13,705 bases of DNA from SAR86 cluster bacterium (GTDB lineage: Bacteria; Pseudomonadota; Gammaproteobacteria; Pseudomonadales; Azotimanducaceae): positions 1 to 13,705 of the forward strand of contig JABMOJ010000294.1 of the NCBI GenBank assembly GCA_013204195.1, read 5' to 3'. Shown here in pieces: positions 7,476 to 13,705 of this stretch. Each line of letters begins with the position of its first letter. Position 1 is the first letter of the stretch. The notes under the pieces are model-generated. The model was not told the DNA's origin. It did not search any database and worked only from the letters and a program-made list of their open reading frames with translations. The translations under genes and the position numbers were made by a program.

Positions 7476-7491
7476 GTTACAGTTTGTTACA
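7476..7491 (+). promoter_or_regulatory. Tandem GTTACA half-sites upstream of moxR
   Basis: GTTACA occurs at 7476-7481 and again at 7486-7491, exactly ten bases apart, ending 31 bases before the moxR ATG. Direct hexamers at a 10-11 base period are how OmpR/PhoB-type response regulators usually bind, and the described RstA box (TACATNTNGTTACA) uses the same hexamer. The identity of any regulator here is inference. Confidence 0.35.
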
Positions 7492-7522
7492 TTAATCCAC
7501 CAGTTAGAAGAACCAATAAGCT

Positions 7523-8518
7523 ATGCAAGACACAATACGACCACCGATTCAGTATCGCGACAGCATCCTTGAGCTCGAGCAATGGTTACGCCTGCAGATC
7601 ATTGGCCAGGAAAAACTCGTCAATCGTCTACTCATCGCCCTACTCGCAGATGGCCACCTGTTGGTGGAGGGGGCACCGGGTCTTGCCAAAACCAAGGCAA
7701 TCAAGACTCTCGGACAGGCCATCGAGGGCGACTTTCACCGCATTCAATTTACGCCCGACCTGTTGCCGTCGGATATTACGGGTACAGAGATCTACCGCGC
7801 CCAGGAAGGCAGCTTTGAGTTTCAGCGGGGTCCTATTTTCCACAACCTGATACTGGCCGACGAAATCAATCGAGCGCCCGCGAAAGTCCAATCAGCCTTG
7901 TTAGAGGCCATGGCCGAGCGCCAAGTCAGCTTCGGCCGCCAGACCTTCGATTTGCCCGAACTGTTTTTGGTCATGGCGACCCAAAACCCTATTGAACAGG
8001 AAGGCACCTATCCCCTGCCCGAAGCTCAGCTCGATCGCTTTCTGATGCATGTCACCGTCGACTACCCCGACGCGGCATCAGAGCTATCCATTTTGCAGCT
8101 GGTACGGGGTGAAGCCCTGGCCGCCCGTACTCGCGTGCCAGCGCCACAACCCATCCCGGTTTCACAAGCAACCCTGTTCGCCGCTCGGGCTGAAGTGCTC
8201 AGCCTGCACATGTCACCCGCGGTGGAAGACTACATCGTCCAACTGACGATGGCGACTCGCAACCCCGGCGCCTATGGCGATGACCTTGCAAACTGGCTCG
8301 ATTATGGCGCCTCACCCCGCGGCACTATCGCCCTGGATATGTGCGCTCGAGCCAACGCCTTTTTACTGGGCAAAGATTTTGTCAGCCCTGATGATGTTCA
8401 GGCCGTGGTCCATGACGTGTTTCGGCACCGCATCATTGTCAGCTTCGAGGCTGAAGCCACGGGCATCGATGCCGACCATGTGATCAAGACCCTGGTACAA
8501 CGTGTCGCCGCAGCGTAG
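7523..8518 (+). CDS. moxR: MoxR-type AAA+ ATPase
   Basis: Cytosolic AAA+ ATPase of 331 residues, thought to act as a chaperone with VWA-domain partners in maturing or protecting protein complexes. Visible elements are Walker A GAPGLAKT (50-57), the family stretch RIQFTPDLLPSDITG (73-87), Walker B LILADEIN (109-116), sensor 1 ATQNP (152-156), the arginine-finger region PEAQLDRF (166-173), and the C-terminal lid with YGASPRG as sensor 2. All nucleotide-handling residues are intact. It is the first gene of a six-gene operon. The DUF58 gene follows after 15 bases, the constant partner in this group. The ATG at 7523 gives the family N-terminus; its ribosome site is poor (AGAAG about 12 bases upstream). 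The client complex is unknown. Confidence 0.95.
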   Translation: MQDTIRPPIQYRDSILELEQWLRLQIIGQEKLVNRLLIALLADGHLLVEGAPGLAKTKAIKTLGQAIEGDFHRIQFTPDLLPSDITGTEIYRAQEGSFEFQRGPIFHNLILADEINRAPAKVQSALLEAMAERQVSFGRQTFDLPELFLVMATQNPIEQEGTYPLPEAQLDRFLMHVTVDYPDAASELSILQLVRGEALAARTRVPAPQPIPVSQATLFAARAEVLSLHMSPAVEDYIVQLTMATRNPGAYGDDLANWLDYGASPRGTIALDMCARANAFLLGKDFVSPDDVQAVVHDVFRHRIIVSFEAEATGIDADHVIKTLVQRVAAA

Positions 8519-8533
8519 CGCGGGGCAAATTCC

Positions 8534-9517
8534 ATGGTCATGAAGCGTGTCAGCCAATCTAGCCGCCATGAGCTCAATATTCGCGGCGGTGCCTACACGG
8601 ATATCCGCGAACTCATTCGACTGCGCTACGCGAGCAAAGCCATTGACGCCTTTGCCAGCAGCAAGGCGCGCAATCCCTTGTCGGGCTTACTGGCGTCGAA
8701 TTTTCGAGGCCGCGGCATCGATTTTGCGGAAGTGCGAACCTATCAACCCGGGGACGACGTTCGCACCATCGACTGGCGTGTCACGGCACGTACTGGCGCA
8801 CCCCACACCAAGCTCTTCCAGGAAGAAAAAGAACGCCCGGTGCTGATTCTGGTTGATCAGTCCCAGTCGATGTTCTTTGGCTCCAAGGTCGCCTTCAAGT
8901 CGGTACTGGCCGCGGAAGTCGCCGCATTACTCGCTTGGACAGCGCTAGAACGAGGAGATCGCGTGGGTGGCGTAGTATTTTCCGAAGCGGGTCATCGATC
9001 GGTGCGACCTCGCCGCAGCAAACACTCGGTGTTGCACTTGTTGCACGAGATCAACGACTTTAACCATCAACTCAACCAACAAGCACCCGCAGCTAACGGT
9101 GACAACTATCTGGTTGAGGCGCTGCGCAATCTTCGCCGAGTGGCTAAACATGGCTGTGCGGTATTTATCATCAGCGACTTCTCCACCCTGGCTCAGGAGG
9201 GTAACGAGGAAGCTCGTTTGCACATGAACCAGATCGCCCGTCAGAATGACTTAGTGGGCATTCATATCTCCGACTCCCTGGAACGAGAACTCCCAAGACC
9301 GGATTTATACACCATCACTAATGGTACCGACCGGGTCAGAATCAATACTGCTAACAAACGCTTTCGAGCAGACTACCAGCAGGGTTTTGACGAGCAGATC
9401 AATGCCCTGCGACGGGAATTCACCCGCCAAAAATCGCCCCTGTTCGAACTTCAAACCCACGAACCGATGATTTCGAGTCTGGCCCAGCAATATAACGAAT
9501 ACGCTAGGCGAGTCTGA
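8534..9517 (+). CDS. DUF58 protein with VWA-like domain
   Basis: Protein of 327 residues that accompanies MoxR and is expected to be its soluble adaptor. The DUF58 signature is clear at residues 59-102: GRGIDFAEVRTYQPGDDVRTIDWR, then the TKLFQEEKERP segment. It is followed at once by a VWA-type strand, LILVDQSQSM (104-113), whose D108-x-S110-x-S112 matches the metal-site DxSxS motif. A second strand IISDF lies near residue 217. Unlike many DUF58 proteins, it has no transmembrane segment before the signature and so should be cytosolic. The ATG at 8534 is chosen over 8540 because GGGG at 8522-8525 is eight bases before it. It lies 15 bases after moxR and 2 bases before the next gene. Confidence 0.93.
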   Translation: MVMKRVSQSSRHELNIRGGAYTDIRELIRLRYASKAIDAFASSKARNPLSGLLASNFRGRGIDFAEVRTYQPGDDVRTIDWRVTARTGAPHTKLFQEEKERPVLILVDQSQSMFFGSKVAFKSVLAAEVAALLAWTALERGDRVGGVVFSEAGHRSVRPRRSKHSVLHLLHEINDFNHQLNQQAPAANGDNYLVEALRNLRRVAKHGCAVFIISDFSTLAQEGNEEARLHMNQIARQNDLVGIHISDSLERELPRPDLYTITNGTDRVRINTANKRFRADYQQGFDEQINALRREFTRQKSPLFELQTHEPMISSLAQQYNEYARRV

Positions 9518-9519
9518 CC

Positions 9520-10053
9520 ATGGCCGCATCCCCCAACAATCCTATGTTACCTGCCACTCCGGATGCCGATCCACTGGCGAATCTGCGTGATATTCACCTG
9601 CCGGCCAGCATCGACGCCTGGCCACCGGCTTTCGGCTGGTGGCTGCTCGGCGGCCTTGTGCTGATCGCGATGGGGCTGTTGATCTACAGCGCCTGGCGCT
9701 ACTGGCGCAGCCAACGTTATCGCCGCGAGGCCATCATTGAGTTGCGTGCACTGTACAGCACGTATCAACGAGAAGAGGACCCGCAAGATTACCTGCGAGG
9801 TTACACGGAGTTACTCAAGCGCGTGGCGTTGACCCATTATCCCCGCAGCCAGGTCGCCGCGCTGACGGGCGAAACCTGGGTTCAATTTCTAGACAGCACG
9901 GCACAAAGCCATGAATTCAGCACAGGAGCCGGCCAGATTCTGATTCAGGGTCAATACCAGGCGCAAACTGAAGTGGACGTTGAGGCCCTGCAACGACTCG
10001 GCAACCTCTGGATCAAACGCCACCGATCCCTGCCTGCCGGAGTGACGCCATGA
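9520..10053 (+). CDS. DUF4381 small membrane protein
   Basis: Protein of 177 residues of unknown function that occurs between DUF58 and VWA genes in MoxR operons. The conserved segment LRDIHLPASIDAWPPAFGW (22-40) leads into a single transmembrane helix (about 38-58). This is followed by basic residues (RYWRSQRYRRE) and a C-terminal helical domain of about 115 residues containing YTELLKRVAL and TGETWVQFLD. The basic cluster suggests that the C-terminal domain faces the cytosol, where it could contact MoxR or DUF58; that is inference. The start is two bases after the DUF58 stop, and its stop overlaps the next start in ATGA, so translation is probably coupled. Confidence 0.9.
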   Translation: MAASPNNPMLPATPDADPLANLRDIHLPASIDAWPPAFGWWLLGGLVLIAMGLLIYSAWRYWRSQRYRREAIIELRALYSTYQREEDPQDYLRGYTELLKRVALTHYPRSQVAALTGETWVQFLDSTAQSHEFSTGAGQILIQGQYQAQTEVDVEALQRLGNLWIKRHRSLPAGVTP

Positions 10054-11096
10054 TCGAGTTACTTTGGCCCCTAGCCTTACTGGCGCTGCCCTTACCCTTG
10101 CTGGCCTATTGGCTTCTGCCCGTGGCTCGCCAGGAAGATGCGGCGCTGCAAGTGCCCTTCTTTCGCATCGCTGCCCAATACAACGTGACAACGGGTCAGC
10201 CAAATAACACGTCATTGTTAAGGCGCCTGCTGATGGTCCTGATTTGGCTGGCACTGATCAGCAGCGCCACTCAGCCCCAATACATTGGCGACCCTGTGCA
10301 GCTGCCTAGCAACGGTCGCGACCTGATGATGGCGGTGGATATCTCTGGCTCCATGGGCACCGAAGACATGGCCGTGGGCAACGCAATGGTGACGCGCCTG
10401 CGAGTCGTCAAAGCGGTGGTGGGCGACTTCGTCGAACGTCGTGTCGGTGATCGCCTTGGCCTTATTCTGTTTGGCAGCAAGGCCTATCTGCAGACCCCTC
10501 TAACCTTTGATCGCAACACCGTGCGTACGCTACTGCTGGAAACGCCCTTGGGTATCGCCGGCGGCAAGACCGCCATTGGCGATGCGATTGGTTTAGCGGT
10601 CAAACGCTTGCAATCACGACCCGCAGAGAGCCGAGTGTTGATTTTACTGACTGACGGCCAAAACAATATTGGCGAGGTGACGCCCTTGCAAGCGGCAAAG
10701 ATCGCGGCCCAGGAAGGCGTCAAAATTTATACCATCGGCTTTGGCGCGGAGGAAATGCAGGTCCCCGGCCTGTTATTTAACCGCACGGTTAATCCATCCG
10801 CAGAGCTGGACAGCAAGACCCTAACTGAAATTGCCGAGCTCACCGGCGGCACTTACCAACGCGCGCGCAGTGCCGCAGAGCTGCTGGAGATCTATACGGT
10901 GCTAGACCAGCTCGAACCCATCGAACAGGATCAAGAAACCTTTCGGCCGATCAAGTCCTTGTTTTACTGGCCGCTGGCACTGGCGTTACTGGCGAGCGTG
11001 CTATTGATTTTGACCCATCCTGTGGTCGTTAGCGGCTGGCAATCGTTGTTTCGCCGCTTGCCCTATAACACGACCAAAGGGGAGTCAATTCGATGA
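10050..11096 (+). CDS. batA: VWA-domain membrane protein, BatA-like
   Basis: Protein of 348 residues with two N-terminal hydrophobic segments (about 1-24 and 58-73), a von Willebrand A domain (about 90-280) and a C-terminal transmembrane helix (about 308-326). The VWA metal site is complete: DISGS (D97, S99, S101), a Thr in GGKTAIGDAI near 174, and Asp in LLTDGQ (202). It should be anchored in the inner membrane with the VWA domain outside the cytosol, as assumed for Bat proteins. FGSKAYLQTPLTFD and TIGFGAEE are typical of the BatA/BatB group. ATGA overlaps join it to both neighbours. The following gene has a strong ribosome site (GGGGAG at 11079-11084) within this coding end. The partner complex is not known. 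Confidence 0.93.
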   Translation: MIELLWPLALLALPLPLLAYWLLPVARQEDAALQVPFFRIAAQYNVTTGQPNNTSLLRRLLMVLIWLALISSATQPQYIGDPVQLPSNGRDLMMAVDISGSMGTEDMAVGNAMVTRLRVVKAVVGDFVERRVGDRLGLILFGSKAYLQTPLTFDRNTVRTLLLETPLGIAGGKTAIGDAIGLAVKRLQSRPAESRVLILLTDGQNNIGEVTPLQAAKIAAQEGVKIYTIGFGAEEMQVPGLLFNRTVNPSAELDSKTLTEIAELTGGTYQRARSAAELLEIYTVLDQLEPIEQDQETFRPIKSLFYWPLALALLASVLLILTHPVVVSGWQSLFRRLPYNTTKGESIR

Positions 11097-12907
11097 TAGA
11101 CACCTTGATGCTCAACCTGGCCACAGACTTTCACTTCCTGCGACCCGACTGGTTCTATGCCCTGATACCCGCGGTGTTGCTATTTATCCTGGTCAAACGT
11201 CGCCAGCAACAAGGCTCGAGTTGGGAGCAAAGCATTGACGCGAGCCTGCTGCCTTACCTTTTGGCTTTGCCCACCCAAACTGGCAGTCGACGTCTGTTGA
11301 ACCTGCTGTTGGTTGGCTGGCTGCTGGCTATTATTGCCCTTGCCGGTCCAGTGTGGCTAAAGACACCCCAACCGGTACATGAGCGGGAAGACGCGCTGGT
11401 GATCATTCTAGATTTGAGTCGATCCATGTATGCCATCGATATTAAGCCGAATCGTTTAGTGCGCGCCCAACGCAAACTTCAAGACCTGCTGACCCTGCGC
11501 AAAGAAGGTGTTACCGCTCTGATAGCATACGCCGGCGATGCTCATACAGTGTCGCCCCTCACCGATGATGCCAACACGATCAGCGAAATGATTCCTGCGG
11601 TCACCCCGGAAATCATGCCGGCACCGGGCAGTCAATTAGCACCCGCCCTGGACCTCGCTGTGCAGTTGTTTACTGATGCCGGTGTCGCTTCTGGCCGCAT
11701 TCTGCTGCTCACCGATGAGATCCGCGATATCGCCGAATCCCAGAGCATTGCACGGCGACATCGCGCGGCCTATCCCATATCGGTCATGTCAGTGGGTACC
11801 GCTGCGGGCGCGCCTATTGATGGCAGTAAAATACTCCGCGATGGTGGTTACCTGAAAGACCTTCAAGGCAATCTGATCATTCCTCGCGTAAACCTGTCTG
11901 CCATGCAAGACTTCGCCCAAGTCGCCGGTGGCCGGTACAGCCCCATGACACTCACCGATGAAGACTTGGCCTATCTGTTAGCCCCCGACAAGCTCGCCCC
12001 CGACGCTTTCCGCGAACTGGAACGAGACTTCGACGTTTGGTTCGAGGAAGGCCCCTGGTTGGTCCTGCTGCTTTTGCCACTGGCGGCATTGTGCTTTCGC
12101 CGCGGCTGGTTGTGGACCCTGCCACTGTTGATGATTCTGCCCCATGAACAGGCCGAGGCTTCCCTGTGGGACGATCTCTGGGCAACCCGCGACCAGCAGG
12201 CGCAACAGGCCCTGACCGAAGGCGATGCCGCTGCTGCTGCGAACCTGTTTAAGGACGAGACCTGGCGTGCCGCAGCCCGCTATCGCAGTGAAGATTATGC
12301 CGGCGCTGCCAGTGACTATGCCCAACAGATCAGTAAGACAGCCGGCGTTGAGCAATCGGCCAGCGCCGATGATGCTTATAATCTTGGCAACAGCCTCGCC
12401 CGCCTAGGCGAGTATGAGGATGCCATCAAAGCCTACGAGCAAGCCCTGGCGCAGAATCCAAATGACGCAGACGCCGCCGCTAACAAGCAGTTAGTCGAGG
12501 ACATTCTGCAACAGCAGCAACAAGACCAGGAATCCAGTGAAGACGGCGAGGACCAAGAGTCCGAGGACGAATCCTCAGACCAGGATTCAAAACCCGGCGA
12601 CCCTAACGACCAGGAACAGTCTGACGGCGAACAATCCTCCGATGAGGACGGCGAACCGCAGGATGACGAGAGCACCGAGGCTGAGCAACAACAGCCCAGT
12701 GATCAAGACCAGCAAGCCAAGGACGCGAAGCTGGCAGAGGAAGACACTCAACCCCTGGACGATGAAGAGCGCCAGGCCCTGGAAAACTGGCTCCGCAAGG
12801 TCCCTGATGATCCCGGCGGCCTGCTGCGCCGAAAATTCGAGATGCAATATTCCGACCGACTCAGACAAGGCAGATCAAACAATAATGGCAATCAATCTAA
12901 CTGGTAG
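11093..12907 (+). CDS. batB: VWA-TPR fusion protein (BatB plus BatC type)
   Basis: Protein of 604 residues that joins what are separate BatB and BatC proteins in Bacteroidetes. Order: hydrophobic segments near 20-35 and 68-88; a VWA domain (about 100-290) with DLSRS (D107, S109, S111); two membrane segments near 321-335 and 338-349; a TPR unit at 424-457 (YNLGNSLARLGEYEDAIKAY); a strongly acidic Glu/Asp/Gln/Ser linker (about 472-560); and a conserved tail LENWLRKVPDDPGGLLRRKF (564-582). The VWA site differs from that of the BatA-like protein: the Thr position reads PGSQLAPAL and the last Asp is in TDEI rather than TDG, so metal binding may be altered. The start overlaps the previous stop as ATGA, with GGGGAG eight bases before it. 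The linker is compositionally simple but in frame. Confidence 0.93.
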   Translation: MIDTLMLNLATDFHFLRPDWFYALIPAVLLFILVKRRQQQGSSWEQSIDASLLPYLLALPTQTGSRRLLNLLLVGWLLAIIALAGPVWLKTPQPVHEREDALVIILDLSRSMYAIDIKPNRLVRAQRKLQDLLTLRKEGVTALIAYAGDAHTVSPLTDDANTISEMIPAVTPEIMPAPGSQLAPALDLAVQLFTDAGVASGRILLLTDEIRDIAESQSIARRHRAAYPISVMSVGTAAGAPIDGSKILRDGGYLKDLQGNLIIPRVNLSAMQDFAQVAGGRYSPMTLTDEDLAYLLAPDKLAPDAFRELERDFDVWFEEGPWLVLLLLPLAALCFRRGWLWTLPLLMILPHEQAEASLWDDLWATRDQQAQQALTEGDAAAAANLFKDETWRAAARYRSEDYAGAASDYAQQISKTAGVEQSASADDAYNLGNSLARLGEYEDAIKAYEQALAQNPNDADAAANKQLVEDILQQQQQDQESSEDGEDQESEDESSDQDSKPGDPNDQEQSDGEQSSDEDGEPQDDESTEAEQQQPSDQDQQAKDAKLAEEDTQPLDDEERQALENWLRKVPDDPGGLLRRKFEMQYSDRLRQGRSNNNGNQSNW

Positions 12908-13705
12908 CACCGAGAGACTCGGTGCGCACAAGTCATCTGGCAGGCCCAGACTTCTGCCAAAGGGTCAACTGGCCAACCTGCTGCTGACCCTGACGTTGCT
13001 GTTGGCAAGCTTCGCTGGTCAGGCGAGTTTGCTCACTTCAGTTGACCGCAGGCAGGTCTCCGACGCCGATCTGCTGATACTGAAGGTGCGGCTGGAGAAT
13101 GCCGGCACCAACACGGCACCGGACTTCAGCGTCCTGGAACAGGACTTTGAGATCGTGAGCATCAATGGCCCACAAAGCACCAGTCGCACCAGCATCATCA
13201 ACGGCAATACTACCGCCGAAGTTTATGTGCTTTGGGAACTGTCGCTACGAGCCCGCCGCCTAGGCCAACTTATCGTGCCTTCGCTGTTCGTCGGTAATCA
13301 CCAGTCTTCGCCAATCGTTGTTAATGTGGTTCGCCAGACTGCAGAAATGCAACGCCAGACCAGCCAATATGTGTTCTTCGAGACTACTGTCGACACCCAA
13401 GACACCTATGTTCAGGGTCAAATTCTGTATACCGTGAAACTGTTCTACGTCGACGCCGTCTCTGGCGACTTTCCGCCGCCACCGGCCTTGACTGACGCGG
13501 TTATCGAAGCGATCGAAGGCGAACAGCGGTATGAAACTCTGGTGAACAATCGGCGCTACTATGTCTTGGAGAAGCGCTATGCCATCTTTCCCCAGAAGAG
13601 CGGCGAACTCATTATTCCTCGCGAAACCTTTGCTGGCTCGCGTGGCAGCAACCGGTTCTTCTCCACCGGCGAACGGGTCATGGCTATTTCAAACCCTCAT
13701 ACCAT
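12885..13705 (+). CDS. batD: BatD family protein, N-terminal part, cut by window edge
   Basis: The visible 273 residues are open to the right edge. A 28-residue polar, basic lead precedes a hydrophobic core (LANLLLTLTLLLASF, about 29-43) and a likely signal-peptidase site GQA-S (45-48), so the rest should be exported. BatD features follow: VDRRQVSDADLLILKVRLEN, then DFSVLEQDFEIVS, then ARRLGQLIVPSL, then the FFETTVDTQDTYVQGQILYTVKLFY segment, the strand-rich repeat pattern of this family. BatD proteins were linked to aerotolerance in Bacteroides; the biochemical role is not known. The ATG at 12885 overlaps the VWA-TPR gene by 23 bases. Its ribosome site is weak (AAGG about 14 bases upstream), so translation may depend on coupling. 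The hairpin at 12907-12925 is inside its 5' coding end. Confidence 0.92.
   Translation, partial: MAINLTGSTERLGAHKSSGRPRLLPKGQLANLLLTLTLLLASFAGQASLLTSVDRRQVSDADLLILKVRLENAGTNTAPDFSVLEQDFEIVSINGPQSTSRTSIINGNTTAEVYVLWELSLRARRLGQLIVPSLFVGNHQSSPIVVNVVRQTAEMQRQTSQYVFFETTVDTQDTYVQGQILYTVKLFYVDAVSGDFPPPPALTDAVIEAIEGEQRYETLVNNRRYYVLEKRYAIFPQKSGELIIPRETFAGSRGSNRFFSTGERVMAISNPHT
12907..12925 (+). repeat. Perfect hairpin at the VWA-TPR stop / batD start
   Basis: GCACCGAG (12907-12914) and CTCGGTGC (12918-12925) form a perfect eight-pair stem with an AGA loop. Its first base is the last base of the VWA-TPR stop codon TAG, and the whole stem lies 22-40 bases inside batD. No U-run follows, so it is not a standard intrinsic terminator. 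It could affect translation at the overlap or mark an mRNA processing point. Confidence 0.75.

Larger units (their letters stand above)
7290..7522. other. Divergent control region between gdhB and moxR
   Basis: This stretch of about 230 bases (197 if gdhB starts at 7325) must carry the promoters of both gdhB and the moxR operon. I found no strong sigma-70 pair for either. An AT-rich patch at 7368-7390 could hold the gdhB -10 on the minus strand. Two sequence-specific structures stand out and are listed separately: the near-palindrome at 7406-7421 and the GTTACA direct repeat at 7476-7491. Confidence 0.6.

Overview
The window looks like chromosomal DNA of a gammaproteobacterium from the Pseudomonas/Cellvibrio/marine oligotroph side of the class. 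The reasons are a ribosome modulation factor (rmf) next to pyrD, a class 2 membrane-linked PyrD, the giant (~180 kDa) NAD-specific glutamate dehydrogenase, and the MoxR / DUF58 / DUF4381 / VWA / VWA-TPR / BatD operon. From memory, the same genes sit near one another in Pseudomonas aeruginosa. I cannot name the genus. I see no mobile element genes, tRNA, rRNA or CRISPR array.

Layout. Positions 1-520 (minus) hold the N-terminal part of an ammonium transporter, cut by the window edge. Positions 521-872 are a non-coding divergent promoter region with a probable amt promoter and a REP-like inverted repeat. Positions 873-1076 (plus) hold rmf, whose real start lies inside a longer open frame. Positions 1077-1285 are a structured convergent intergenic region: a small dyad, seven 10-bp tandem repeats, and a perfect palindromic two-way terminator shared by rmf and pyrD. 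Positions 1286-2329 (minus) are pyrD. Positions 2502-7289 (minus) are the large NAD-glutamate dehydrogenase. Positions 7290-7522 are the divergent control region between gdhB and moxR, with a 16-bp near-palindrome and a tandem GTTACA repeat. From 7523 to the right edge there is one tight plus-strand operon: moxR, DUF58, DUF4381, batA-like VWA, batB/batC-like VWA-TPR fusion, and batD (cut by the edge). The gaps are 15 bp and 2 bp, followed by overlaps of 4, 4 and 23 bp.

How the genes work together. The right-hand operon is a typical MoxR-VWA ('Bat') set. A cytosolic AAA+ ATPase and a soluble VWA adaptor (DUF58) work with membrane-anchored VWA proteins, a small membrane protein and an exported BatD. 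This is generally thought to be a chaperone or stress-tolerance machine at the inner membrane, but its client is not known. The left half is housekeeping: ammonium uptake, glutamate catabolism to 2-oxoglutarate plus ammonium, pyrimidine synthesis and ribosome hibernation.

Most genes are ordinary. The most unusual DNA is the rmf 3' region, where a G-free decamer repeat abuts a perfect bidirectional terminator. Next come the tandem GTTACA sites before moxR and the hairpin that begins at the stop codon of the VWA-TPR gene and lies inside the start of batD.
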